From assembly GCF_014651075.1 (NCBI RefSeq), contig NZ_BMWE01000025.1, forward strand, positions 27,021 to 91,020: a stretch of DNA of 64,000 nt, written 5' to 3'. The stretch is from Streptomyces djakartensis. GTDB taxonomy: Bacteria; Actinomycetota; Actinomycetes; Streptomycetales; Streptomycetaceae. Positions 8,080 to 16,627 of this stretch are shown here, piece after piece. Position 1 is the stretch's first letter; the number at the start of each line of letters is the position of its first letter. The translations under genes were made by a program, and so were the position numbers. The notes below the pieces were generated by a model. The model was not told the origin of the DNA. It worked only from the letters and a program-made list of their open reading frames with translations, and searched no databases.

Positions 8080-9447
8080 ATGGAAGCGGTACCGGCGCGG
8101 GCACGTGTGTACATCGCCTGTGCCACCGCAGCCGCCCTCATCTGCCTGCTGCCGCCGCCGGACGCCGGCACGGACTGGCCGGCGCTCACGCTGCTCGCCG
8201 CGCTGTACGCCGGCTGTGAGCGCGTCGCCCGCTCCCGGTTCGTCGGCATGTCCTCCCATCCGGCCGGGACCTTCTACCCCGTGCTGCTGGCCGCCGCCTT
8301 CCTGCTGCCCGCGCCGGCCGCCGCCCTGGTGGCGGTGCCCGGCGCGCTCCTCTCGCACGTGGAGCGGCGGCCCGTGGCCCTGCGGCGGATCTGGCGGGCC
8401 GCCCAGCTCGTCCTCGGTGTGTGGACGGCGGCCCGCGTGCACCAGGTGCTCGGCGGACGGGACGCGGTCGTCACGGGCGACTGCCCTCACCTTCTCGGAC
8501 CCGCCGGGGCGGCCGTGCTGGCGTTCTGCCTGGTGCTCGCGCTGCTCGACGGCGGGAGACTGGCCGTCGGCGCGGGAGCACCGCCCACGCCCCTGAGGCA
8601 GTGGGGGAGCGTGCCGGTGCGGCGGGCCTGGCGGGGGCTGGTGGCGCGCTCGCTCGCGCCGATCGCCGTGCACGGGCTCGCCGGACTGATGATGGCCGTG
8701 CTGTGGCGCAGCCCGTACGGGCCCGTGGCCGCGCTGCTCGTGCTGCTGCCGATGTGCGTCTCGTGGTGGGCCTTCGCCCAGTACCACCGGGAACGGGCCG
8801 CGCACCAGGCGACCATCCGGGCGCTGGTCCAGGCCGTCGACATCAAGGACGGCTACACCCGCGGCCACAGCGAGCGCGTCGGACAGGCGTCCATGATGAT
8901 CGCGCGCGAGCTGGGCATGGACGACGAGCGCGTCGAGGTGCTCCGCTTCGCCGGGATCCTGCACGACGTGGGCAAGCTGGGTGTGCCCACCCGGCTGCTC
9001 CGGAAGGACGGGCCGCTGACGCCCGAGGAGCGGCGGGTGATCGAGCTGCACCCCGAGTACGGGCACGAGATGGTGCGCGGCATCGGCTTCCTCGGCGAGG
9101 CCCGCGCCGCCGTGCTGCACCACCACGAGCGGCTGGACGGCAGCGGATACCCGTATGGACTGATGGGTCGTCAGATTCCGGAGTCGGCCAGGGTGGTGGC
9201 GGTCGCGGACGCCTTCGACGCGATGACCTCCACGCGGAGCTACAGCAGGGCCCGGCCCGTCGCGGTGGCCCTGGCGGAGCTGGAGCGGTGCGCCGGCAGC
9301 CAGTTCGACCCCGTGATGGTCGCGGCCCTCGTGGACGCCGTGGGCCGGGCCGGGTGGTGCCCCGCCGTCACCGCCGACGATGCTCACACGTCCCGTGTCC
9401 CCCCGCCCGGCGCGCCCGCTTCCAGCCGGCCGGGAGCACGCCGGTGA
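8080..9447 (+). CDS. Membrane HD-GYP domain protein, probable c-di-GMP phosphodiesterase
   Basis: This 455-residue protein has an N-terminal hydrophobic half with several predicted membrane segments, ending near VAALLVLLPMCVSWWAFAQY, and a C-terminal HD-GYP domain. The metal site HDVGK (in GILHDVGKLGVPT) and the signature HHHERLDGSGYP are both intact, so hydrolysis of cyclic di-GMP is the expected activity. In Streptomyces that nucleotide controls development through BldD. The ATG has GGGGGAGGGG upstream. The GTG of the next gene overlaps its stop (GTGA), so the two HD proteins are probably made together. Confidence 0.85.
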   Translation: MEAVPARARVYIACATAAALICLLPPPDAGTDWPALTLLAALYAGCERVARSRFVGMSSHPAGTFYPVLLAAAFLLPAPAAALVAVPGALLSHVERRPVALRRIWRAAQLVLGVWTAARVHQVLGGRDAVVTGDCPHLLGPAGAAVLAFCLVLALLDGGRLAVGAGAPPTPLRQWGSVPVRRAWRGLVARSLAPIAVHGLAGLMMAVLWRSPYGPVAALLVLLPMCVSWWAFAQYHRERAAHQATIRALVQAVDIKDGYTRGHSERVGQASMMIARELGMDDERVEVLRFAGILHDVGKLGVPTRLLRKDGPLTPEERRVIELHPEYGHEMVRGIGFLGEARAAVLHHHERLDGSGYPYGLMGRQIPESARVVAVADAFDAMTSTRSYSRARPVAVALAELERCAGSQFDPVMVAALVDAVGRAGWCPAVTADDAHTSRVPPPGAPASSRPGARR

Positions 9448-10691
9448 CCGCGTACCGGCCGCCCCGGCAGTTCCCCGTCGTCCACGCCTGCGCCGCCCTG
9501 CTCGCCGCCGGCTCCCTCGCCGTCACTCTCCACGACGGGCTCGAGGAACGCCGCGTCGCCCTCGCCTTCGGCCTGCTGATCGCCGTCGGGGAACTCACCC
9601 GGCGCAACGGGGCGCAGATGAGGGAACCGGCACCGCTCGGGGCCGCCGCGGCCCTGTCGTACGCGCTGCTCGGGGAGGCGGGCGGGCGGCCCACGCACCA
9701 CGGCCTCGCCCAGGCCGTCGCCGTCGTCCTGGCCGCCTCGCTGCTCGGCAGCGTGCCGCACGTCGCGCGCGGACACGGGCCCACGCTCGACCACCTGGCG
9801 CGACGGGTGCTCACCGTCGGATTCGTCGCCGCGTGCTTCCAGCCCCCGTACAGCCGGGGCATGTTCGACGACTGGGGCGGCCCCGCCTACGCGCTGCTGC
9901 TGCTCGCGCTGCTGTCCCTGACCGCGCTGTGCGACGCGGTGCTCGCCGCCGTGCCGGCCCGTTCCCGCACCGGCCGGCCCTTCGGGCCGGCGCTGCGGGA
10001 CGAGTTGCGTGCCGTGTTCGGCATCGGGTCCGCCGTCATCGCGACGGGCGCGGTGATGGCCCTGGCGGTCGCCGTCGTGGGCCTGTGGGCGCTGCCCGTC
10101 TTCTCCGTCCCCCTGCTGCTCGCCCAGATGTCGTTCCGCCGGTACGCCGCCGTCCGGGCGACCTACCGGCAGACCATCGCCTCCCTCGCCCGGGCCACCG
10201 AGGTCGCCGGGTACACCCCCGCCGGGCACGCCCGCCGCGTCGCCGCGCTGAGCCGGGCCGTGGGGCGTGACATGGGCCTCACCGAGCCCGAGCTGACCGT
10301 GCTGGAGCACGCCGCGCTCATGCACGACATCGGCCAGCTGAGCCTCGTGGACCCGGTCCCGGCGGGCGCCACCGCCGGCCTGCCCGACGCGGAGCAGCGG
10401 CGGATCGCGCTGCTGGGCGGGGCCGTCGTACGGCGCACGGGCGTCGACGAGGCGGTCGCGGTGGTCGTGGAGCGGCAGGCCGACCCCTGCGCGGAGCAGC
10501 CACTCGCCGCCCGTATCGTCCGGGCCGTGAACGCGTACGAGGAGAAGTCCCGGGAAGGAGGTCCCGGCGGGCCGCTGACGGCGCTGGAGGATCTCCGGCT
10601 CGCCACCGCCGGGGAGTACGCCCCGGAGGTGGTGGAATCACTGGCCCGGGTACTGGCAAGGAGCAGTCTGACCCTGCCCATGACGGGGTAA
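9444..10691 (+). CDS. Membrane protein with degenerate HD domain
   Basis: This 415-residue protein looks like a paralogue of the preceding HD-GYP protein: a hydrophobic N-terminal half, then an HD-type helical domain. HDIG is present (ALMHDIGQLSLVD), but the GYP signature and the HHHERLDG segment are missing; the matching stretch reads AVVVERQADP. It may therefore be catalytically dead and act as a regulatory or heteromeric partner. Expression is coupled to the upstream gene through a GTGA overlap. Confidence 0.8.
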   Translation: MTAYRPPRQFPVVHACAALLAAGSLAVTLHDGLEERRVALAFGLLIAVGELTRRNGAQMREPAPLGAAAALSYALLGEAGGRPTHHGLAQAVAVVLAASLLGSVPHVARGHGPTLDHLARRVLTVGFVAACFQPPYSRGMFDDWGGPAYALLLLALLSLTALCDAVLAAVPARSRTGRPFGPALRDELRAVFGIGSAVIATGAVMALAVAVVGLWALPVFSVPLLLAQMSFRRYAAVRATYRQTIASLARATEVAGYTPAGHARRVAALSRAVGRDMGLTEPELTVLEHAALMHDIGQLSLVDPVPAGATAGLPDAEQRRIALLGGAVVRRTGVDEAVAVVVERQADPCAEQPLAARIVRAVNAYEEKSREGGPGGPLTALEDLRLATAGEYAPEVVESLARVLARSSLTLPMTG

Positions 10692-10808
10692 CCCATGGGT
10701 AATGAGCGCCCTCGAGGCCGTACGTGGTTGGATGCGAAGGAGAAGGTGTCCGGGGGCTCGAAACACAGCTACGGCCAGCCCACCGCACGGAACTGGCAGG
10801 CGGGAATC

Positions 10809-11789
10809 GTGAGGATCTTCGGCAAGGGACGGAACCGGCCCTCCGCCTCCTGGCGGCAGGCCACGGACCGGGCGTTCACCCTCATCGGCGATGGCCGGTA
10901 CGAGGACGCCGGCGCGCTGTTGACACGTGCCGCCGATCTGGAGCCCTGGCTCTCCGAGTCCTGGTTCAACCTGGCGCTGCTGCACAAGTTCCGGCACGAC
11001 TGGGAGCAGGCGCGGGCGGCGGGTCTCAGGGCCGTCGCCCTGCTCGACCGGGACACCGGCGCGCCCGACTGGTGGAACGTCGGCATCGCCGCGACCGCGC
11101 TGCAGGACTGGCCGCTGGCCCGGCGCGCCTGGCAGGCCTACGGGCTGCGGGTGCCGGGGGCGGCGAACGGCTCGGGCGAGCCGGTCGGCATGGACCTCGG
11201 CAGTGCGGCGGTACGGCTCTCCCCGGAGGGGGAGGCGGAAGTCGTGTGGGGACGACGGCTCGATCCCGCGCGGATCGAGGTGCTGTCCATCCCGCTGCCG
11301 TCGTCGGGGCGGCGCTGGGGCGAGGTCGTCCTGCACGACGGCGTGCCGCACGGGGAGCGGACCACGGCCGCCGGCCACACGTACCCGGTGTTCGACGAGA
11401 TCGAGCTGTGGGCGCCCTCGCCGGTGCCGACCTGGGTCGTCCTGCTGGAGGCGGCGACCGAGTCGGACCGGGACGCGCTGGAGCAGCTCGCGGCCGACGC
11501 CGGCTTCGCCGCGGAGGACTGGTCCTCCTCCGTGCGCTTGCTGTGCCGGATGTGCTCCGAGTCCCGGATGCCGTCGGACGAGGGTGACGGAGAGCACCTC
11601 GACCCGCATGATCACAGCGAGCCGGGGCACCCCGGTCCGCTGGGGCATCGGACGGACGGGCAGCTGTGGGTTCCCGAGCGGGAGTGCGGGTTGGCTGCGC
11701 CGGCTTCGCTGGTCCGGGGGCTGTTGGACGGGTGGGTCGCCGACAGTCCGGATTCTCGGGATTGGCGGGATCTGGAAGAGGTCTGTTAG
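10809..11789 (+). CDS. TPR-like conserved protein of unknown function
   Basis: This soluble protein of about 326 residues has one or two tetratricopeptide-like helices near the N-terminus (ATDRAFTLIGDGRYEDAGALL and WFNLALLHKFRHDWEQARAAG). A beta-rich remainder ends in an acidic and histidine-rich segment (HLDPHDHSEPGHPGP). GTG 10809 gives MRIFGKGRNRPSASW; an in-frame ATG at 10695 would add 38 residues, and the choice is uncertain. No catalytic motif was recognised. It is co-directional with the HD genes, and its role is unknown. Confidence 0.7.
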   Translation: MRIFGKGRNRPSASWRQATDRAFTLIGDGRYEDAGALLTRAADLEPWLSESWFNLALLHKFRHDWEQARAAGLRAVALLDRDTGAPDWWNVGIAATALQDWPLARRAWQAYGLRVPGAANGSGEPVGMDLGSAAVRLSPEGEAEVVWGRRLDPARIEVLSIPLPSSGRRWGEVVLHDGVPHGERTTAAGHTYPVFDEIELWAPSPVPTWVVLLEAATESDRDALEQLAADAGFAAEDWSSSVRLLCRMCSESRMPSDEGDGEHLDPHDHSEPGHPGPLGHRTDGQLWVPERECGLAAPASLVRGLLDGWVADSPDSRDWRDLEEVC

Positions 11790-11816
11790 CGCCGTTGCCG
11801 GGTGCCGCGCCGTCGT

Positions 11817-11857
11817 GGTTGTTCGCGCAGTTCCCCCGCGCCCCCAAGAGGGGCGTC
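11817..11857 (+). repeat. Common Streptomyces intergenic hairpin repeat
   Basis: The stretch containing GTTGTTCGCGCAGTTCCCCC, followed by the hairpin CGCCCCC-aaga-GGGGCG, looks like a short intergenic element that I recall from many Streptomyces genomes downstream of genes. It probably acts as a terminator for the TPR gene. The family assignment rests on memory, not on a search. Confidence 0.45.
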
Positions 11858-11922
11858 CGGCACCGGCGTAATCTGTATCAGCATCTCAGCCCGGTTTGTT
11901 TCAGGAAGGCGTGCGTAACGTC

Positions 11923-12573
11923 ATGGCTCAGCAGGACACCGATCAGCAGCGCGCGGGCGTGCTCCCCGTCGATGACGAGGGGTACGTGATCGACACGGAG
12001 GACTGCGAGGAGCGCGAGGCGGCCTGGCGGGAGAAGGGGACCTCGCGGCCGATCACGGTGGTCGGGAACCCGGTGCTGCACAAGGAGTGCCAGGACGTCA
12101 CCGACTTCGGCGACGACTTCCAGCAGCTCGTCGCGGACATGTTCGCCAGCCAGCGCACCGCCGAGGGCGTGGGACTCGCCGCCAACCAAATCGGTGTCGA
12201 CGCGAAGGTCTTCGTCTACGACTGCCCGGACGACGAGGGGGTCCGGCACACCGGCGTGGTCTGCAATCCCAAGCTCGTCGAACTGCCCGCCGAGAAGCGC
12301 CGCCTGGACGACAGCAACGAGGGCTGCCTGTCGGTGCCCACCGCGTACGCGCCGCTCGCCCGGCCCGACTACGCCGAGGTGACCGGGCAGGACGAGAAGG
12401 GCAACCCGATCAAGGTGCGCGGCACCGGATACTTCGCACGGTGTTTGCAGCACGAGACCGACCACCTGTACGGCTACCTGTACATCGACCGGCTGTCCAA
12501 GCGGGAGCGCAAGGACGCGCTGCGGCAGATGGCGGAGAACGAGCCCCGCTACCCCGTGGTGGCCAACGACTGA
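11923..12573 (+). CDS. def: Peptide deformylase
   Basis: Zinc/iron metallo-hydrolase that removes the formyl group from nascent N-terminal formyl-methionine. All three family motifs are present in this 216-residue protein: GVGLAANQIG (83-91), EGCLS with metal ligand Cys135, and HETDH with ligands His177 and His181 around catalytic Glu178. A hydrophilic extension of about 40 residues precedes the core. AGGAAGG lies 13 bases before ATG 11923, and GTG 11911 in frame is an alternative start. A strong hairpin follows the gene. Confidence 0.95.
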   Translation: MAQQDTDQQRAGVLPVDDEGYVIDTEDCEEREAAWREKGTSRPITVVGNPVLHKECQDVTDFGDDFQQLVADMFASQRTAEGVGLAANQIGVDAKVFVYDCPDDEGVRHTGVVCNPKLVELPAEKRRLDDSNEGCLSVPTAYAPLARPDYAEVTGQDEKGNPIKVRGTGYFARCLQHETDHLYGYLYIDRLSKRERKDALRQMAENEPRYPVVAND

Positions 12574-12594
12574 GACCTCAGTCTCACCAGGCGT

Positions 12595-12634
12595 ACGGCG
12601 TCTGCCCGGGTTTCCCAGCCCGGACAGACGCCGT
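12595..12634 (+). terminator. Terminator of def
   Basis: ACGGCGTCTG (12595-12604) pairs perfectly with CAGACGCCGT (12625-12634), with an inner CCCGGG/CCCGGA extension. It is a long stable hairpin 22 bp after the def stop. Confidence 0.8.
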
Positions 12635-12866
12635 TCGTCTGTTCCGTTCGCTTGTCCGTCGCACGTTCGATCGCTTCCGCTCTCCTGGTGATCCGGTGCT
12701 CGCCACACACGGGGACGATCCGGTGTTGTGGGGTAGTGAATGAAGCAAATACGTTCCCAGAGCGGTCAGTTGTGGTGCTGAATGGGATGAGCGGGGTATG
12801 CAACGGCGCACGCCCGGCACGAAGGGAGGGCGCTCGCGCCAACTGGCGGCTGAGAGGGGTTAGTTC

Positions 12867-13952
12867 GTGCATGCTTTGTCACACGGCACCACATCCACAC
12901 CGACCACGACCGCAGTGCCACCGTCGCTCTCCCTACCGGTGATCGAGACCGGGTTTCCACGGCAACTCCACGCGTATTGGCCGAAGTGCCAGGAGAAGAC
13001 CCGGGCCTGGCTGCTCGAAAAGCGGCTCATGCCCGCGGACAAGGTGGAGGAATATGCCGATGGTCTTTGCTACACCGACCTCATGGCCGGGTACTACACG
13101 GGTGCCTCCGACGAGGTCCTCCAGGCGATCGCGGACTACAGCGCCTGGTTCTTCGTCTGGGACGACCGGCACGACCGCGACATCGTGCACAGGCGTCCGG
13201 CCGCCTGGCGGCTGCTCCGGGGCCGGCTGCACTCGGCGCTCGACTCTCCGGGGGCGCACCTGCACCACGAGGACCCACTGGTCGCCGGATGCGCGGACGG
13301 CGTGCTGCGACTGTACGGGTTCCTGCCCCAGACGTGGAACCTCCGGTTCGCCCGGCACTTCCACGCGGTGATCGACGCGTACGACCGGGAGTTCCACAAC
13401 CGCACCCGTGGCGTCGTGCCCACGGTCGAGGAATATCTCCGGTTGCGCCGGCTCACCTTCGCCCACTGGGTCTGGACGGACCTGCTGGAGCCGGCCGCGG
13501 GCTGCGAACTCCCGGACGCTGTTCGGAAACACCCGGCATACCGGCGGGCGGCGTTGCTGAGCCAGGAGTTCGCCGCCTGGTACAACGACCTCTGCTCGCT
13601 GCCGAAGGAAATAGCGGGCGACGAGGTGCACAATCTCGGAATCAGCCTCATCGCGCATGAGGGCCTGACTCTGGAACAGGCGGTAGCGGAAGTCAGGCGC
13701 CGCGTCGAGAAATGCATATCGGATTTCCTCGACGCGGAACAGGAGGCGTTACGGTTCGCCGACGAACTCGCCGATGGCACCGTACGGGGAAAGGAACTGA
13801 GCGCCGCCGTACGGGTCTGCCTGGGCAATATGCGGAACTGGTTCAGTTCCGTCTACTGGTTCCACCACGAGTCCGGCCGTTACCGGGTCGACAGCTGGGA
13901 CGACCGCTCCACTCCTCCGTACGTCGACAACGAAGCGGCAGGTGAGCGATGA
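12867..13952 (+). CDS. cyc1: Epi-isozizaene synthase (sesquiterpene cyclase)
   Basis: Class I terpene synthase that cyclises farnesyl diphosphate to (+)-epi-isozizaene, the first step to albaflavenone. The 361-residue length and motif positions match the S. coelicolor enzyme residue for residue: aspartate-rich D99-D-R-H-D103, NSE triad Asn240/Ser244/Glu248 (NDLCSLPKE), and active-site aromatics Phe95, Phe96 and Trp203. This numbering also supports the ATG at 12867. Its stop overlaps the P450 start (ATGA), giving a two-gene operon. Confidence 0.97.
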   Translation: MHALSHGTTSTPTTTAVPPSLSLPVIETGFPRQLHAYWPKCQEKTRAWLLEKRLMPADKVEEYADGLCYTDLMAGYYTGASDEVLQAIADYSAWFFVWDDRHDRDIVHRRPAAWRLLRGRLHSALDSPGAHLHHEDPLVAGCADGVLRLYGFLPQTWNLRFARHFHAVIDAYDREFHNRTRGVVPTVEEYLRLRRLTFAHWVWTDLLEPAAGCELPDAVRKHPAYRRAALLSQEFAAWYNDLCSLPKEIAGDEVHNLGISLIAHEGLTLEQAVAEVRRRVEKCISDFLDAEQEALRFADELADGTVRGKELSAAVRVCLGNMRNWFSSVYWFHHESGRYRVDSWDDRSTPPYVDNEAAGER

Positions 13953-15316
13953 CAGTCGAGTCCGTGCGATCCGAAACCCCGGCCGCGGGCCCGCGTGTAC
14001 CGAACCGGGCGGGCGGCGCGCTCCCCTTGCTCGGGCACGGCTGGCAGCTGGTGCGCGACCCGCTGGCGTTCATGTCCCGGCTGCGCGACCACGGCGACGT
14101 CGTCCGCCTGAAGCTCGGGCCGAAGACGTTGTACGCGGTCACCACCCCGGCGCTCACCGGCGTGCTCGCGCTGAGCAACGACTTCATCATCGCCGGGCCG
14201 CTGTGGGAGTCCCTGGAGGGCCTGCTCGGCAAGGAGGGCGTGGCCACCGCGAACGGCCCGCTCCACCGGCGCCAGCGGCGCACCATCCAGCCCGCCTTCC
14301 GGCTCGACGCCATCCCCGCCTACGGGCCGGTCATGGAGGAGGAGGCGCATGCGCTGACCGAGCGCTGGAAGGCTGGGGAGACCATCGACTGCACCTCCGA
14401 GTCCTTCCGGGTGGCCGTGCGCATCGCGGCCCGCTGCCTGCTGCGCGGGGACTACATGGACGAGCGGGCGGAGCGGCTGTGCGTCGCGCTCGCCACCGTC
14501 TTCCGCGGGATGTACCGGCGGATGGTGGTGCCGCTCGGACCGCTCTACAGGCTGCCGCTGCCCGCCAACCGCGAATTCAACCGGGCATTGGCCGATTTGC
14601 ATCTCCTGGTCGACGAGATCATCGCCGAGCGCCGCGCATCCGGTCAAAGGCCGGACGATTTGCTGACGGCATTGCTGGAGGCGAAGGACGACAATGGCAA
14701 GCCCATCGGGGAACAGGAGATCCACGATCAGGTCGTCGCGATCCTCACCCCCGGCAGCGAAACGGTCGCCTCCACGATCATGTGGCTCCTGCACATGCTC
14801 GCGGAACATCCGGAACACGCGGACAAGGTGCGCGACGAAGTCGAAGCCGTCACCGGTGGGAGGCCGGTGGCATTCCAGGACGTCCGCAGCCTCAGGCACA
14901 CCAACAATGTCGTCGTCGAGGCCATGCGTCTGCATCCGGCCGTCTGGATTCTGACCCGGCGGGCGGTCCGGGAGACGGAACTCGGCGGTTTCCGGATTCC
15001 GGCCGGTGCCGACCTCGTCTACAGCCCGTACGCGATCCAGCGCGATGCGAGGTCCTACGAGCGGAACCTGGAGTTCGACCCGGACCGCTGGCTCCCGGAC
15101 CGGGTCAAGGACATCCCGAAGCACGCCATGAGCCCGTTCAGTACGGGCAACCGCAAGTGCCCGAGCGACCACTTCTCGATGGCGCAGCTGACCCTGATCA
15201 CGGCGGCGCTGGCCAGGAAGTTCCGATTCGAGCAGGTCGCCGGTTCGAACGCGCGTACCCGTGTCGGCATCACGCTCCGGCCGTACGACCTGCTGCTGCG
15301 GCCGGTGCCGAGGTGA
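13949..15316 (+). CDS. cyp170A1: Cytochrome P450 CYP170A1-type, albaflavenone synthase
   Basis: This 455-residue P450 is expected to oxidise epi-isozizaene to albaflavenols and then albaflavenone. The heme ligand is Cys404 in PFSTGNRKCPSDHF; the glycine normally two residues after the cysteine is replaced by Ser, a CYP170 peculiarity. The oxygen-activation helix reads ILTPGSETVAST, and the K-helix is EAMRLHPA. The S. coelicolor enzyme is reported to have a second, terpene-synthase-like activity forming farnesene isomers; acidic stretches such as KDDNGKP are present here, but I cannot assign that site. It is translationally coupled to the cyclase. Confidence 0.95.
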   Translation: MTVESVRSETPAAGPRVPNRAGGALPLLGHGWQLVRDPLAFMSRLRDHGDVVRLKLGPKTLYAVTTPALTGVLALSNDFIIAGPLWESLEGLLGKEGVATANGPLHRRQRRTIQPAFRLDAIPAYGPVMEEEAHALTERWKAGETIDCTSESFRVAVRIAARCLLRGDYMDERAERLCVALATVFRGMYRRMVVPLGPLYRLPLPANREFNRALADLHLLVDEIIAERRASGQRPDDLLTALLEAKDDNGKPIGEQEIHDQVVAILTPGSETVASTIMWLLHMLAEHPEHADKVRDEVEAVTGGRPVAFQDVRSLRHTNNVVVEAMRLHPAVWILTRRAVRETELGGFRIPAGADLVYSPYAIQRDARSYERNLEFDPDRWLPDRVKDIPKHAMSPFSTGNRKCPSDHFSMAQLTLITAALARKFRFEQVAGSNARTRVGITLRPYDLLLRPVPR

Positions 15317-15328
15317 CGGCCCGGTGAT

Positions 15329-16291
15329 TCAGGCCGCTTCGGGACCCTTGAACGTCCGCCGGTAGGCGTTCGGCGTCGTCCCCACCGTCCGGACGAAGTG
15401 GTGACGCAGCGTGGCCGCGTTGCCGAACCCGGTCCGTCCGGCGATCGCGTCCATCGTCTCGTCCGTCGCCTCCAGCAACCGCTGGGCCAGCAGTACGCGC
15501 TGGCGCAGGATCCACCGGTAGGGAGTCGTCCCCGTCTCCTGCTGGAAGCGGCGGGCGAAGGTGCGCGGCGACATGTGCGCGTGGGCGGCGAGCTGGTCGA
15601 CGGTGACCTCCTCGTCGAGATGGCGCTCCATCCACGCCAGCACCTCGCCGATCGTGTCACCCTCGGGCTCGGGGAGCGGACGCTCGATGTACTGGGCCTG
15701 GCCGCCGTCGCGGTGCGGCGGCACCACCATCCGCCGGGCGATCTTGTTGGCGACCTCACTGCCCTGCTCCTTGCGCACCAGGTGCAGGCAGGCGTCGATA
15801 CCGGCGGCCGTACCGGCGGAGGTGATCACCGGGTCCTCGTCGACGTAGAGCACGTCCGGCTCGACGACCACGCCCGGGTACTGCCGCGCGAGGTCCTTCG
15901 CGTGCTTCCAGTGGGCGGCGCAGCGGCGGCCGTCCAGCAGCCCCGCCGCGGCCAGCACGAAGACGCCGGAGCAGACACTCAGCACCCGGGCACCGCGGTC
16001 GACCGCGCGGCGCAGGGCGCCCAGCAGCTCCGGCGGGAAGTCCCGGTGCGCGTAGCTCTGCCCGGCCGGCACGGCGATCAGGTCGGCCGCCTCCAGCCGC
16101 TCCAGGCCGTGCTCGGCGTGGAGCGAGAAGCCGGAGTTCATCCGCAGCACCGGGCCCTCGGCCGAGGCGACGGCGAAGTCGTACACCGGCAGGCCCTCGT
16201 CGCTCCGGTCGGTGCCGAAGACCTCGCACACCACACCGAGTTCGAAGGGGTTCACGCCGTCGAGGAGGACGACGGCCACGTTCTGCAGCAT
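15329..16291 (-). CDS. nrdS: NrdS, GlxA-type AraC-family regulator
   Basis: This 320-residue protein fuses a DJ-1/PfpI-like domain (VAVVLLDGVNPFELG, VLSVCSGVFVLAAAGLLDG with the nucleophile-elbow cysteine) to a C-terminal AraC double helix-turn-helix (TVDQLAAHAHMSPRTFARRF and MDAIAGRTGFGNAATLRHHF). ATG 16291 is preferred to GTG 16309. It lies downstream of nrdA-nrdB on the same strand, as in the described Streptomyces nrdABS operon. The 248 bp gap to nrdB could also let it be expressed separately. Its exact regulatory role is not known from sequence. Confidence 0.88.
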   Translation of the reverse strand: MLQNVAVVLLDGVNPFELGVVCEVFGTDRSDEGLPVYDFAVASAEGPVLRMNSGFSLHAEHGLERLEAADLIAVPAGQSYAHRDFPPELLGALRRAVDRGARVLSVCSGVFVLAAAGLLDGRRCAAHWKHAKDLARQYPGVVVEPDVLYVDEDPVITSAGTAAGIDACLHLVRKEQGSEVANKIARRMVVPPHRDGGQAQYIERPLPEPEGDTIGEVLAWMERHLDEEVTVDQLAAHAHMSPRTFARRFQQETGTTPYRWILRQRVLLAQRLLEATDETMDAIAGRTGFGNAATLRHHFVRTVGTTPNAYRRTFKGPEAA

Positions 16292-16312
16292 GCGTCCAGT
16301 GTGCCTCACCGA

Positions 16313-16346
16313 TGGCAGTAATTCGAGGGTCTACGGCAGTACTGCC
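16313..16346. promoter_or_regulatory. Putative operator between nrdS and small membrane ORF
   Basis: A perfect 12-bp palindrome GGCAGTACTGCC (16335-16346) is accompanied by a second half-type copy TGGCAGTA (16313-16320), directly upstream of nrdS. The repeated GGCAGTA units suit binding by an AraC-type dimer such as NrdS itself (inference). Confidence 0.5.
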
Positions 16347-16384
16347 ACTGACGGTAAGGAGCAATCCGCGCGACAGTGGTGTCC

Positions 16385-16627
16385 ATGAACAGCAACCAGG
16401 TAGAAGCACTGATCGGACTGACCGCCACCTTCGGGATCCTGGTCCTCCTGATCCTCCCGTCCGTGTTCGGCCTGGTGCGCGAGAGGCGCATCGACCGTCA
16501 GATCCGGGAGGCTCAGGAGGCCCGCGAAGAGGTGCCGGCTCAGAAGTCCTCGTCCAGGTCGACGGTGCCCTCCACCGCCACCTGGTACGCCGAGGGCCGC
16601 CGCTCGAAGAAGTTGGTCAGCTCCTGA
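16385..16627 (+). CDS. Small single-pass membrane protein, overlapping nrdB 3' end
   Basis: The 80-residue frame begins MNSNQVEALIGLTATFGIL. It has one clear membrane helix (about 10-31) followed by a charged helix RERRIDRQIREAQEAREE. The first 55 codons look coding. The last 29 run antisense to the nrdB C-terminus and are probably constrained by it. AAGGAG lies upstream at about 16356, rather far from the ATG. It would be divergent from nrdS and convergent with nrdB. Confidence 0.5.
   Translation: MNSNQVEALIGLTATFGILVLLILPSVFGLVRERRIDRQIREAQEAREEVPAQKSSSRSTVPSTATWYAEGRRSKKLVSS

Noticed and set aside
10802..10830. GGGAAT at 10802-10807 as a SigR promoter
   Set aside because: No GTT is found 18 bp downstream.
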